The translations under genes and the position numbers were made by a program. From the NCBI RefSeq assembly GCF_018613835.1, contig NZ_JAGGPM010000037.1, positions 1 to 47,933 on the forward strand: 47,933 nt of DNA, written 5' to 3'. This DNA comes from Arthrobacter sp. ISL-5. Its GTDB lineage: Bacteria; Actinomycetota; Actinomycetes; Actinomycetales; Micrococcaceae. The notes below the pieces were generated by a model. It saw only the letters and a list, made by a program, of their open reading frames with translations. It ran no database searches and was not told the origin of the DNA. Shown piece after piece: positions 23,943-32,560 of the stretch (position 1 is its first letter; each line of letters starts with the position of its first letter).

Positions 23943-24704
23943 ATGACAGCAAAACTGAGCGGAACCGTCGCCCTAGTTACCGGGGCGAGCAGCGGCATCG
24001 GTGACGCCACCGCCCGCCGCCTCGCCGAGCAGGGGGCGTCCGTCGCTGTCGTCGCCCGGCGCAAGGACCGCCTCGACAAACTCGTGGCCGAGATCGAGGC
24101 CGCCGGCGGCACCGCTTATGCCGTTCCGGCTGACATCACCGACCGCAGCCAGGCCGATCAGGCCGTAGCGGAGGTCATCGATCGCTTCGGCCGCCTGGAC
24201 ATCCTGATCAACAACGCCGGGCTCATGCTCCTCGGCCGCATCGTTGGTGCCGATGTTCAGGAATGGGAGCGGATGATCTCCGTTAACCAGAACGGCCTGC
24301 TCTACATGACCAACGCGGCACTTCCGCACCTGCTCGCGGCGGCCAAGGACGGGCCGCGGAAAGTGGCCGACATCGTGAACATCTCCTCCCACGCCGGGCG
24401 GCAGGCATGGGCGAACTTCGGCGTTTACAACATGACCAAGTTCGGCGTGAACGGCTTCACCGAGGCCCTGCGCCAGGAGGTCACGAAGAAGCACGTCCGC
24501 GTAGGTGTGCTCGAGCCGGGGGCGGTCGACACCGAACTCGTCTCGCACAACAACGACACCATCAAGAACGAACTAGCCGCCTCGGACGCGATCCCCGAGC
24601 CGCTGCAGCCCGGGGACATCGCCGACAGCATCGCCCTCATGGTGACCCGCCCGCGCCGGTCCTCCATTGCCGAGCTGTGGGCCATGCCCACGTCCCAGGC
24701 CTGA
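23943..24704 (+). CDS. Short-chain dehydrogenase B (cluster 1 only)
   Basis: 253 residues, classical SDR: VTGASSGIG, DITD, NNAG, catalytic Ser in NISSHAG, YNMTK with the Tyr and Lys, then VGVLEPGAVDTEL. Start ATG 23943 follows AAGGAGAACAACC. The C-terminus RPRRSSIAELWAMPTSQA is the diagnostic tail. A decayed copy of the codons for this tail survives at 38684-38749 in cluster 2, where the rest of the gene is gone. It lies 24 bp upstream of the aldo/keto reductase, probably one transcript. Confidence 0.93.
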   Translation: MTAKLSGTVALVTGASSGIGDATARRLAEQGASVAVVARRKDRLDKLVAEIEAAGGTAYAVPADITDRSQADQAVAEVIDRFGRLDILINNAGLMLLGRIVGADVQEWERMISVNQNGLLYMTNAALPHLLAAAKDGPRKVADIVNISSHAGRQAWANFGVYNMTKFGVNGFTEALRQEVTKKHVRVGVLEPGAVDTELVSHNNDTIKNELAASDAIPEPLQPGDIADSIALMVTRPRRSSIAELWAMPTSQA

Positions 24705-24728
24705 GAACAACACCGAAAGGAATAAGAG

Positions 24729-25709
24729 ATGAAGAATGTACGCCTTGGAGGCCTGGAAGTCTCCCGCATCGGACTTGGTGCCATGACTATGGCCGGCACC
24801 TACACGAGCGAGGGCACTCTGGACAACGCGGAGTCCATCCGCACCATCCACCGCGCCCTCGACCTCGGCGTCACCCACATCGACACCGCCGAGATCTACG
24901 GCCCGTTCCTGAGCGAAGAGATCGTGGGCCAGGCGATCAAGGGACGCCGGGACCAGGTCAAAATCGCCACGAAGTTCGGCCTGGTCTCCCACTTCGACGG
25001 CGGCCCCGGCGTGATCGACAGCAGCGCAGCGAACATCCGCACCGCTGTCGAGGGATCCCTGAAGCGCCTGGGCACCGACCACATCGACCTGTACTACCAG
25101 CACAGGGTCGACAAGGAAACGCCGATCGAAGAAACTGCAGGCGCCGTTGCGGACCTGATCGCTGAGGGCAAGGTGCTGCACTTCGGGCTGTCCGAAGCCT
25201 CCCCGGAGACCATCCGCCGGGCACACGCCGTCCAGCCCGTCACGGCACTACAGACCGAGTACTCCTTGTGGACCCGCGACGTGGAGGCGGAGATCCTGCC
25301 GCTGCTGCGCGAACTCGGCATCGGCTTCGTCCCCTACTCACCGCTCGGACATGGCTTGCTCACCGGGCAGATCCGGACCGTCGATGACTTCGCCGACGAC
25401 GACTGGCGTAAAACCAACCCCCGCTTCACGGGCGAGAACTTCGTCCGGAACCTCCGCATCGTTGACGAAATCCAGAGCATCGGCGCCGAGATCGGTGCCA
25501 CCGCCGCGCAAACCGCCCTCGCGTGGCTGCTGACCCGCGGCAATGACATCGCCCCGATCCCCGGCACCCGCCGCGTTTCCCGCATCGAAGAGAACACCGC
25601 AGCCGATTCCGTCGAACTCACCGCCGGCCAGCTCGAACGCCTCAACTCGCTCCAACCCGCAGCGGGGGCGCGGCACGACGAGGCCAACATGATTTCCATC
25701 GATCGCTGA
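24729..25709 (+). CDS. Aldo/keto reductase 1 (cluster 1)
   Basis: 326 residues, a TIM-barrel NADPH-dependent reductase. The catalytic tetrad is visible: Asp and Tyr in DTAEIYGP, Lys in KIATKFGL, His in YYQHRVD. The NADPH region PIPGTRRVSRIEEN is at the C-terminus. Ribosome-binding site GAAAGGAATAAGAG. It is almost the same protein as 38775-39755, with about 20 differences by eye, so the duplication is recent. Expected to reduce aldehydes or ketones. Intact. Confidence 0.94.
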   Translation: MKNVRLGGLEVSRIGLGAMTMAGTYTSEGTLDNAESIRTIHRALDLGVTHIDTAEIYGPFLSEEIVGQAIKGRRDQVKIATKFGLVSHFDGGPGVIDSSAANIRTAVEGSLKRLGTDHIDLYYQHRVDKETPIEETAGAVADLIAEGKVLHFGLSEASPETIRRAHAVQPVTALQTEYSLWTRDVEAEILPLLRELGIGFVPYSPLGHGLLTGQIRTVDDFADDDWRKTNPRFTGENFVRNLRIVDEIQSIGAEIGATAAQTALAWLLTRGNDIAPIPGTRRVSRIEENTAADSVELTAGQLERLNSLQPAAGARHDEANMISIDR

Positions 25710-25732
25710 GCCTCAACCCACCGACGCCTCCA

Positions 25733-25945
25733 CTGGTCGTAGCGCCCATTATCGGCACAAAGACCCTCGACCAGCTCGAGCAGAACCTCACGGCAGGGGA
25801 TCTTGTATTGGATGCCGAAGCCACCACACGCCTCGATGAGGTCAGCGCCCCCACACCGAATGACTACCCCTACGGGCCCTTCGGTGAGAAGCAACGCGGA
25901 CGCTATGTCCACTCCAGTGACCAGGCCATCAGCGAACTCTTCTAA
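25733..25945 (+). pseudogene. Aldo/keto reductase 2 remnant (cluster 1)
   Basis: The last ~70 codons only: PIIGTKTLDQLEQNLTAGDL, LDAEATTRLDEV, then YGPFGEKQRGRYVHSSDQAI and SELF, TAA 25943-25945. The same sequence, with few changes, ends the longer gene at 39809-40878. The first ~290 codons have been deleted between the stop of reductase 1 and this point, leaving no catalytic residues. Confidence 0.88.
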
Positions 25946-25985
25946 CCCCCATCGGCGTCTCTGCCTTACCTGAAAGGACACACAA

Positions 25986-26357
25986 ATGACTGACTGGTCC
26001 ACTGATCTGCTCGCGGCAATCGAAAAGAACGCCGACTTGTTCGTCTCCCCGTACCGGGAGGACGGCACCACCTACGGCACGCCGACCCAGACCTGGGCCC
26101 TTGTCGTGGACGGCAAGGTCTATGTGCGGGCGGCCAACGGACCATCCTCCCGCTGGTACCAGGCGGCAGTCACTCAGAAGGCCGGCCGCGTCCGCGTGGA
26201 TGGAGCCTACCGGAACGTGACTTTCGAACCGGCCCGAACAGATGACGAAGCAGCAATCGACGCCGCCTACGAAACCAAGTACCCAGGCAGCCCGGCCGTG
26301 CCGATCATGCAGGGCGACGGCCCGAAAACGGCCTCCGTCCGTATCTCTCCACGCTGA
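25986..26357 (+). CDS. DUF2255 family protein (cluster 1)
   Basis: 123 residues. Core YGTPTQTWALVVDGKVYVRA, SSRWYQAAV, VTFEPARTDDEAAIDAAYET, KY and the tail TASVRISPR are typical of DUF2255, a small beta-rich fold sometimes likened to flavin-binding barrels. Its function is not established. Start ATG 25986 with GAAAGGACACACAA upstream. The copy at 40921-41292 differs at about 15 of 123 residues by eye. Both sit directly after the aldo/keto reductase 2 position, so the gene order is conserved even though that reductase is broken. Confidence 0.9.
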   Translation: MTDWSTDLLAAIEKNADLFVSPYREDGTTYGTPTQTWALVVDGKVYVRAANGPSSRWYQAAVTQKAGRVRVDGAYRNVTFEPARTDDEAAIDAAYETKYPGSPAVPIMQGDGPKTASVRISPR

Positions 26358-26484
26358 GAGCCGCTGCGGCCGCACCCGTTGGAGGGCGCATCGCCTGGGA
26401 ATTTCCAGCACCGCGGCGTAACCATTCCACGCAGGCACCAAACCCCTGCTGACAGCTAAGCAACACCAATAGCCAGCCAAAACA

Positions 26485-26515
26485 AAGGGGCGCGGAGGCC
26501 CAATCCGTGCCCCTT
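26485..26515. terminator. Hairpin between DUF2255 gene and MFS remnant (cluster 1)
   Basis: AAGGGGCGCGGA, short loop, TCCGTGCCCCTT: a 12-bp stem with one mismatch. It corresponds to the perfect hairpin at 41418-41452 in cluster 2 and may terminate or attenuate transcription before the next gene. Confidence 0.6.
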
Positions 26516-26570
26516 CTGCCTCCCCTTCCCGATTGCCCGCCCGCCCACTCTCTCAGGAAACAGGAAGACC

Positions 26571-26630
26571 ATGACCAATACTGCCGCGCCCCTCACAGCA
26601 CGGGCCGCTCCGCCTACGGAACCGGCAGCG
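26571..26630 (+). pseudogene. First 20 codons of an MFS transporter gene (cluster 1 breakpoint)
   Basis: From ATG 26571 the frame reads MTNTAAPLTARAAPPTEPAA, matching the start of the intact MFS gene at 41509 (MTNIAPPLTARAAPPMEPAA). Homology ends after GGCAGCG at about 26630. Beyond it the intact gene continues with the first membrane helix, while here a HAD phosphatase gene begins. The leader keeps its ribosome-binding site (CAGGAAGACC) and by chance stays in frame with the phosphatase, so a fused protein could in principle be made. Confidence 0.82.
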
Positions 26631-26645
26631 TGGAAGGAGCAGTCG

Positions 26646-27284
26646 ATGTACACGAGCCAAGACGTGTCGAAGCTGGTTGAAACGTTGTCGCCCCGGGCGG
26701 CTGCAGCAAACATCATTTGGGACTTTGACGGCGTCGTCACCCATTCCGAGCCGATTCACGAGCGTAGCTACGTTATTCTTGCCAACAGACGCTCGTACAA
26801 ACTTGCTGACGCCTATTTTGAGCCGCTTGTTGGCCACACGGAGAAATGGATCTGGGACCGGCTCATCGAAGACGGGTTTCCCGCGGACCCCAGTGAAATC
26901 GAAGCACTCTCTACGGAGCGGTCCAGTGTTATTGCCAGCCTTGCGCACGAAAGCCTGGATCCCTCATGGCTCGCCTCCGCGCTGATCCCTGCGTTCGCGA
27001 ACGTCGCCCGTTCCCAGACGGTCGTCTCTAACGGAGATCCCGAACTGATCGCATCCATGCTTGAACAGTGGAACTTGTCCGCACATGTAACGGTCGGCCG
27101 GAGGGATCCCTCGACAGACAAGGAGGCACTGTTCCGCTCGACGTGTAAGCCTCCGGCCCTCGTCCTGGAAGACAGTGACACCTTCCTGTCATTGGCACGC
27201 GAATTGGGGGCCTTCACCGTCGGCGTGCGGCATTCACACAACCGCAGGGCAACGCTCCCTGCTGACGTACTGGTGGCCTTGTAG
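26646..27284 (+). CDS. HAD-superfamily phosphatase-like hydrolase
   Basis: 212 residues from ATG 26646, which has its own strong ribosome-binding site GGAAGGAG. Motif I is IIWDFDGVVTHSEP (nucleophile and acid Asp), motif II VVSNGDPEL, motif III the Lys in DPSTDKEAL, and motif IV LVLEDSDTFL. A helical cap lies between motifs I and II, as in the phosphoglycolate-phosphatase/beta-phosphoglucomutase-like group. It ends 10 bp from the converging ROK gene. Within the carbohydrate locus a sugar-phosphate phosphatase role is plausible but unproven. A longer in-frame start at 26571 belongs to the MFS remnant. Confidence 0.85.
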   Translation: MYTSQDVSKLVETLSPRAAAANIIWDFDGVVTHSEPIHERSYVILANRRSYKLADAYFEPLVGHTEKWIWDRLIEDGFPADPSEIEALSTERSSVIASLAHESLDPSWLASALIPAFANVARSQTVVSNGDPELIASMLEQWNLSAHVTVGRRDPSTDKEALFRSTCKPPALVLEDSDTFLSLARELGAFTVGVRHSHNRRATLPADVLVAL

Positions 27285-27294
27285 ATTACTGCTC

Positions 27295-28473
27295 TCAGGT
27301 TGCGTGGAGCACATGGTTTACCGCCAGCACACCAGCTCCTATAAGCGCGGCGTTCGAACCAGGTGCTGCCTGGACGATCGATAAGCCCTTGGTGGACAGG
27401 GGCATGGCACGGGCGAAAACTATCTCACGGACTCCTGTTATGAGATGCTCGCCCACGGACGCCAGAGAACCTCCGATCACGATCACAGACGGGTTGATAA
27501 GGCTGACTGTGGAAGCCAGGACTTCTCCGAGATCACGGCCCGCCTGCCGTACTGCCTGAACAGCGTCGATATTCCCGGCTTTGAGCAGCTCAATGATGTC
27601 CGATCCTGATTCCAGCCCCTGCCCCTCGCCCTGGAGCTTGGCGATGAGAGAGGGCACGCTCGCAAGCGCTTCCAAGCAGCCATGGTTCCCGCAGTGGCAA
27701 GGTGTGTCCATGTCTCGGCTAAGGCGCACGTGACCGATGTCGCCAGCGGTTCCCTGCTCGCCCCGGTACAACTTGCCATCAAGGATCAGGCCGGCACCAA
27801 TACCGGTGGAGAGCTTGGCAAATAGGAGATTCTGCGTTTTCGGCCACTTGAGGCGCCGTTCACCCAGAGCCATGAGGTTGACGTCCTTTTCAACCAGGAC
27901 GGGCACGTCAAGACGACCTTGGAACCAAGAAACCGCATCAAATCCATCCCACAAAGGCATGATGGGCGGATTGATCGGCCGTAGGGTCGCGTGTTCGATG
28001 GGTGCGGCCAACCCCACCCCAACGGCGGCCAGCCGGGAAACATCCCACGCCTTTCCCGCGAGCAAGGATGCCGCCGCGTCCATTACCCACGAAAGAATCT
28101 CTTCGGGCCGCGTCGCTACGTCTACTTCGCGCCGCCGCTGGACGATCAGTCGGCTATTAAGATCAACGAGCCCTGTCACGGCGTGATTTGCTCCGATGTC
28201 GACGGCAAGCACGATGCGGCTGTCGGGGACAAGCTGGATCCGCATTGACGGCCTTCCGCCGGAATATACAGGATCTTCTTCAAACCTCGCGAGGCCGGCT
28301 GACACCAGCTCATCGACCCTGAGCGCAACCGTGGAACGGGCCACACCAATCATGTCCGCTATGCGCACCCGCGTGCGGGGACGTCCGTCCAGCAGAGTTT
28401 CCAGCACGGCCAATGCACCCGCGGAAACGCCCAAGAAGCCCTTGTTAGGACTGGTGCGAGTATGCCTCGGCAT
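27295..28473 (-). CDS. ROK-family transcriptional repressor
   Basis: 392 residues. An N-terminal winged helix (RIADMIGVARSTVALRVDEL, then SGGRPSMRIQL) precedes a ROK sugar-kinase-like domain with phosphate loop DIGANHAVTGLVDL. The zinc site GHVRLSRDMDTPCHCGNHGC is followed by LEA. Start ATG 28473 with AGAAGGC upstream; a longer frame to 28542 lacks support. It is divergent from the sugar-importer operon, 160 bp apart, the usual arrangement for a local repressor released by a sugar ligand. The kinase catalytic region seems retained, but regulators of this type generally act only as sensors. Confidence 0.92.
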   Translation of the reverse strand: MPRHTRTSPNKGFLGVSAGALAVLETLLDGRPRTRVRIADMIGVARSTVALRVDELVSAGLARFEEDPVYSGGRPSMRIQLVPDSRIVLAVDIGANHAVTGLVDLNSRLIVQRRREVDVATRPEEILSWVMDAAASLLAGKAWDVSRLAAVGVGLAAPIEHATLRPINPPIMPLWDGFDAVSWFQGRLDVPVLVEKDVNLMALGERRLKWPKTQNLLFAKLSTGIGAGLILDGKLYRGEQGTAGDIGHVRLSRDMDTPCHCGNHGCLEALASVPSLIAKLQGEGQGLESGSDIIELLKAGNIDAVQAVRQAGRDLGEVLASTVSLINPSVIVIGGSLASVGEHLITGVREIVFARAMPLSTKGLSIVQAAPGSNAALIGAGVLAVNHVLHAT

Positions 28474-28549
28474 GGTGCCTTCTTTCGTTCGTGAAACGGC
28501 CACCTTCAGTTCTATCGTCAAAAGTTTGATTCGTAAAGTCATAGTTTTG

Positions 28550-28579
28550 TTTACAGTCGACGTAAGTTCGACCTAGAGT
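28550..28579 (+). promoter_or_regulatory. Promoter of the sugar-importer operon
   Basis: TTTACA (28550-28555) and TAGAGT (28574-28579) with an 18-bp spacer, 55 bp before the start codon. The preceding AT-rich stretch AAGTTTGATTCGTAAAG and ATAGTTTTGTTTACA stands out in GC-rich DNA and is the most likely binding area for the divergent ROK repressor. Confidence 0.55.
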
Positions 28580-28633
28580 GGTTGAACCGCCACTTGTGTG
28601 GCAGGTCACACCATTCATTGAAAGGCACATACG

Positions 28634-29668
28634 ATGAAGTATCGGCACCCGGCAGTCGTGTCCGCTGTAGGACTCCTCGCTCTTTCGCTCTCTGCCTGTT
28701 CGTCCGGAAACAGCACAGGGGGCTCCGCCCCCGGCTCGGGGGCCCCCGCCCAGCAGGCAAAGGTCGCCATGGTCCTCAAAACGACCAGCAACCAGTTCTG
28801 GGCCACCATGGAAAAGGGCGCCAAAGCTGCCGCAGGGGAGTCAAAGACATCCCTGACTGCCCAATCCGCAACCGCGGAAGGTGCAATCGAAGAGCAGACG
28901 GCCCTCCTTCAGAACCTGGCAGGGGGCGACTATTCCTGCTACGCCGTGGCCCCGATCAGCGGCACCAACCTGATCCAGCCGCTGTCCGCGATCCAGCAGG
29001 CCGGCCACACGATCATCAACCTTGATTCCCCGATCGATACCGCGGCCGCTGAAGCTGCGGGGGTCAACATCGCCTCCTTTATCGCGTCCAACAACCACGA
29101 TGCCGGCCGCATGGCAGGGGAGAAGATGGCGAAACTGCTCGGCGGGAAGGGGTCCGTCGCTGTTGTAGGGGGCATCGCCGGCGATGCCAACAGCGCCGCC
29201 CGCACGGGGGGCTTCACCGACGCGGCCAAGGCGGGCGGCCTGACGATCGTCCAGGAAGTCGCCGCTAACTGGGACAGGCAATTGGCCCTTGACGCTGCCG
29301 ACAACATTCTGCGGTCACATCCTGACCTCGGCGGTTTCTACACCGCCAACGACACCATGGCCCTCGGTGCCGTCCAAGCCAACCAGAACAACGGCACGAA
29401 AGCGTTCGTCATCGGAACCGACGGCAACGAAGATGCCCTGACATCAATTTCCCAGGGGAAGCTAACGGCCACCGTGTCCCAGTACCCGTCAGCGGTAGGG
29501 CGGCTGGGAGTGGACGCCTGCCGGGCCGCTGCTACCGGAGCCGCCCTCCCCAAGAAGGTCGACGCCCCGATCGCACTCGTTGAAGCGGCCAACGTCAAGG
29601 ATGCCCTGGCCAAGTTTCCAGAGCCCTTCAAAGAGTACGCAAACCCGTTCAGCGCGCTTATCCGCTGA
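28634..29668 (+). CDS. Sugar ABC transporter substrate-binding lipoprotein (ribose type)
   Basis: 344 residues. Signal peptide with lipobox LSAC (lipidated Cys 22) and a Ser/Gly-rich linker, then a type-1 periplasmic-binding fold: VAMVLKTTSNQFWATMEKGA, YSCYAVAPISGTNLIQPLSA, GFYTANDTMALGAVQA, VIGTDGNEDALTSISQGKLT. The D-ribose/multiple-sugar-binding group matches best. Start ATG 28634 after GAAAGG. First gene of a run with permease, ATPase, 2-hydroxyacid dehydrogenase and mutarotase-like genes. Ligand unknown: probably a monosaccharide, polyol or sugar acid. Confidence 0.93.
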   Translation: MKYRHPAVVSAVGLLALSLSACSSGNSTGGSAPGSGAPAQQAKVAMVLKTTSNQFWATMEKGAKAAAGESKTSLTAQSATAEGAIEEQTALLQNLAGGDYSCYAVAPISGTNLIQPLSAIQQAGHTIINLDSPIDTAAAEAAGVNIASFIASNNHDAGRMAGEKMAKLLGGKGSVAVVGGIAGDANSAARTGGFTDAAKAGGLTIVQEVAANWDRQLALDAADNILRSHPDLGGFYTANDTMALGAVQANQNNGTKAFVIGTDGNEDALTSISQGKLTATVSQYPSAVGRLGVDACRAAATGAALPKKVDAPIALVEAANVKDALAKFPEPFKEYANPFSALIR

Positions 29669-29727
29669 TCACCTTCAATCCCGAGGCAGTGACCTAGCCG
29701 TGCCTCCCTTCGCTTTAGGAATCCATC

Positions 29728-30735
29728 ATGTCCTCTGACATTTCCCCTCCGCAGGCCAAGCCAATAGGGCGACAGGCCGGCATTGCCAGCCGGCACGGCC
29801 TGACCAAGGAACAACTTGGAATGGGAGCGATAGCCAAATGGGCGCCCGTCCTTGCCCTGATCGTCCTCGTCATTGCAGGTCTGCTCGCCTCGCCTACCTT
29901 CCTCAGCCAGGGCAACGTACGCACGCTCCTGCTCTCGTCCACGATTTTGATGATTCTCGCTGTAGGCCAGACATTCGTCATTTCAACCGGTGGCATTGAC
30001 CTGTCCATAGCTGCGGTCGCGCAATTCTCAGGCATCGTAATGGGCCTCACCTTCGCCGCCGGCGCCCCGATCGGCGTCAGCATCCTGGCCGCATTGGCGG
30101 CGGGTACAGCTGCTGGCGTCCTGAATGGTTTCATTGTGGCCAAGGGGCGGATCACGGACTTCATCGTCACCCTGGGAAGCTTCAGCATCCTTTCCGGACT
30201 CACGCTTCTCATCTCCAACGCCAAACCCCAGACTGTGAATTCTCCGCTCCTGACACGCATCAGCACAGGCGGTATCGGCATCCTCAGTTTCATGATTCTG
30301 ATTGCAATCATCGTCGCGATCCTAGGCCGGGTGCTGTTATTCAATACCGCCTTTGGCACGCACGTTCTGGCCGTGGGAGGCAACAAAAAGGCAGCCGACG
30401 CCATGGGCATCAGTTTCACCAAGGTCAAAATCGGGGTCTACATGGTCAGCGGGTTTCTGGCGGCTGTTGGGGGCATTCTCCTCGCAGCACGGCTTGGCGC
30501 CGCCGAACCAACAGCCGGCTCGGCGTATCAGCTGACCTCCATAGCTTCTGTAGTCCTCGGCGGCGTGAGCCTCTTCGGCGGAAAGAGCAACATTATTGGG
30601 CCGCTTGTTGGCGCCGTGGTGCTCACCGGCGTGGTGAACCTCCTGAACATCACGGGAGTTCCTGTCTATTACCAGCCCGTCGCAGTGGGAGCCGTCGTTA
30701 TCCTGGCTGCCTTCCTGCGCAGATATGAGAAGTGA
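29728..30735 (+). CDS. Sugar ABC transporter permease (RbsC type)
   Basis: 335 residues, around ten hydrophobic segments in the RbsC/BPD_transp_2 pattern. Landmarks are VGQTFVISTGGIDLSIAAVA (the conserved GGIDLS loop), NGFIVAKGRITDFIVTLGSF, GTHVLAVGGNKKAADAMGI (the ATPase-coupling loop) and GGVSLFGGKSNIIGPLVGA. Start ATG 29728 with a modest leader. The stop TGA shares a base with the start of the ATPase gene (TGATG), so the two are coupled. Intact. Confidence 0.93.
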   Translation: MSSDISPPQAKPIGRQAGIASRHGLTKEQLGMGAIAKWAPVLALIVLVIAGLLASPTFLSQGNVRTLLLSSTILMILAVGQTFVISTGGIDLSIAAVAQFSGIVMGLTFAAGAPIGVSILAALAAGTAAGVLNGFIVAKGRITDFIVTLGSFSILSGLTLLISNAKPQTVNSPLLTRISTGGIGILSFMILIAIIVAILGRVLLFNTAFGTHVLAVGGNKKAADAMGISFTKVKIGVYMVSGFLAAVGGILLAARLGAAEPTAGSAYQLTSIASVVLGGVSLFGGKSNIIGPLVGAVVLTGVVNLLNITGVPVYYQPVAVGAVVILAAFLRRYEK

Positions 30736-31523
30736 TGAAACAAACAGAGAGCGTCCCCTTCGCAGCCGTCCCAGCACCTGAGAACGCGCTTCTTCGCATC
30801 GAAGACCTCCAGCTGAGATTCGGTCCAGTAACCGCACTGGGCGGGGTCACAATGCATGCCCTGCCCGGGGAAATTACTGCGATCATCGGTGACAATGGCG
30901 CGGGCAAATCCAGCCTAACCAAGTGCATCCTCGGAGTATACGAGGCAACCTCAGGCTCGATTTACTTCAACGGAAAACCAGCAGAGGTCAAGACACCCCA
31001 CGACGCCAAAGAGCTCGGCATCGAGGCCGTTTTCCAGGATCTTGCACTCTTCGATGACCTGACCCTGTGGCAGAACATGTTCATCAACCGGGAGCTAAAG
31101 AAGGGGATCGGCCCGTTCAGCATTTTGGACAAACGAGCAATGATCTCCCGGTCGGACGAACTTGTCCGCGGGCTCACCGTCAATGTTCCTGATGCCAAAC
31201 GAACAGTGCGCAGCATGTCCGGCGGACAGCGCCAGGCAGTGGCGATCGCCCGGGCAGTCGCCTGGGGATCCGAACTTGTCATCATGGACGAGCCAACCGC
31301 TGCACTCGGAGTACGGGAAAGAACTGAAGTCGAGGACACGGTCATCGGCCTGCGCAATGAAGGACGCTCATTCATGTTGATCAGTCACAGCTTTGACCAG
31401 GTCATGCGGGTAGCGGACGCCGTGTGGGTCATGCGACAGGGTCGAGCAGTAGCTCACCGCCGCATTTCCGAAACCTCGGGCGAAGAACTCGTTGCGCTCG
31501 TCACCGGCGCTCAGACAACTTAG
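30735..31523 (+). CDS. Sugar ABC transporter ATP-binding protein (single domain)
   Basis: 262 residues with one nucleotide-binding domain: Walker A GDNGAGKSSL, Q-loop FQDLALFDDLTLWQNMFINR, signature MSGGQRQAVAIA, Walker B LVIMDEPTAALG, switch histidine in LISHSFDQV. Classical RbsA/XylG ATPases carry two such domains in ~500 residues; this is the half-size form seen in a subset of CUT2 importers, which must work as a homodimer. ATG 30735 overlaps the permease stop; a GTG one codon earlier is an alternative. Third gene of the operon. Confidence 0.92.
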   Translation: MKQTESVPFAAVPAPENALLRIEDLQLRFGPVTALGGVTMHALPGEITAIIGDNGAGKSSLTKCILGVYEATSGSIYFNGKPAEVKTPHDAKELGIEAVFQDLALFDDLTLWQNMFINRELKKGIGPFSILDKRAMISRSDELVRGLTVNVPDAKRTVRSMSGGQRQAVAIARAVAWGSELVIMDEPTAALGVRERTEVEDTVIGLRNEGRSFMLISHSFDQVMRVADAVWVMRQGRAVAHRRISETSGEELVALVTGAQTT

Positions 31524-31532
31524 AGGACTCTT

Positions 31533-32558
31533 GTGGAAAATGTAACCAAACCCGTCGTCATCCTGAAGCCCGCGCCCCAGCTGCGCGACAGGATCTTCTC
31601 GACCGCTGCATTGAAGCGCCTCAACGACGCGTTCGAAGTCATTGACCTTGAGGCCAACCCCGACGCCCAGTTGTTCGACAAACACCTCCCGGAGGCCTTC
31701 GCCGTTGTCGGTCAGCCGGACCTGGATGCCGCAACCCTGGACCAGGCAAAAAACCTCAAGGCCATCGTGAACGTCGAAGGAAACTTCTTTCCCAACGTCG
31801 ACTACGCGGCCGCTTTCTCCAACGGCGTCCGTGTTTTGGGCTGCGGAACCGCCTACTCGCAGGCCGTTGCGGAGTTCTCGCTCGGCATGGCACTGGACCT
31901 CGCGCGAGGCATATCCCGCGAAGACCGGGCCGCCAGGCGGAACGCGGAACGGTACGTGAGTGAAAGCAACACAGACGCCATACTGCTGCGCCGGGCAACC
32001 GTCGGAATCCTCGGCTACGGCAACCTCGGCAGGACCTTTCACTCATTGATCGGACCTTTTCACAACGAAGTGCTGGTCTACGACCCGTGGCTTCCTGATG
32101 CGGTGCTCCAAGATGCAGGAACCATCCCTGCGTCACTGGAAAGGACTCTCCGAGAGAGCCAGTTCATCTTTGTCTTCGCAACAGCAACGGCGGCGAGCGA
32201 GCATCTGCTCAATGCTGCTGCCCTTGATCTTATCCGCGATGACGCCCGCATAATCCTGGTCAGCCGGGCAAACGTAGTGGACTACGACGCTCTCCTTGAA
32301 CGGCTCGCGGCGGGCAGGTTCTACGCGGGAATAGACGTGTGGCCAGTGGAACCGCTTCCCTCCGACAGCCCATTCCGGAGTCTTGAAAACGTCCTGCTTT
32401 CCCCGCACCGTGCGGGAGGAATCCCCGAAGCCTTCCACTCCATTGGCGACATGGTGAATGACGATCTGGAATTGATGGCAGCGGGCCTTGCTCCGGTACG
32501 CCTGCAGTCAGCGGCACCTGAACTCGTCACTCGCTACCGCAACAAGCCCGTCAGCTAA
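31533..32558 (+). CDS. D-isomer-specific 2-hydroxyacid dehydrogenase
   Basis: 341 residues from GTG 31533 (AGAGGAC upstream). The NAD-binding loop GILGYGNLGRTF and VYDPWLP form the Rossmann core. Catalytic Arg (LVSRANVVDYDALLERL), Glu (IDVWPVEPLP) and His (LLSPHRAGG) are all present. It sits 9 bp after the importer ATPase and 2 bp before the mutarotase-like gene, so it belongs to the same operon. It likely oxidises or reduces a sugar-derived hydroxy acid (2-keto acid/2-hydroxy acid), but the substrate is open. Confidence 0.92.
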   Translation: MENVTKPVVILKPAPQLRDRIFSTAALKRLNDAFEVIDLEANPDAQLFDKHLPEAFAVVGQPDLDAATLDQAKNLKAIVNVEGNFFPNVDYAAAFSNGVRVLGCGTAYSQAVAEFSLGMALDLARGISREDRAARRNAERYVSESNTDAILLRRATVGILGYGNLGRTFHSLIGPFHNEVLVYDPWLPDAVLQDAGTIPASLERTLRESQFIFVFATATAASEHLLNAAALDLIRDDARIILVSRANVVDYDALLERLAAGRFYAGIDVWPVEPLPSDSPFRSLENVLLSPHRAGGIPEAFHSIGDMVNDDLELMAAGLAPVRLQSAAPELVTRYRNKPVS

Positions 32559-32560
32559 CC

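Noticed and set aside
21227..26357. Cluster 1 considered as a toxin-antitoxin or defence island
   Set aside because: All intact products are metabolic reductases and a regulator; no nuclease, toxin or defence domain is seen.
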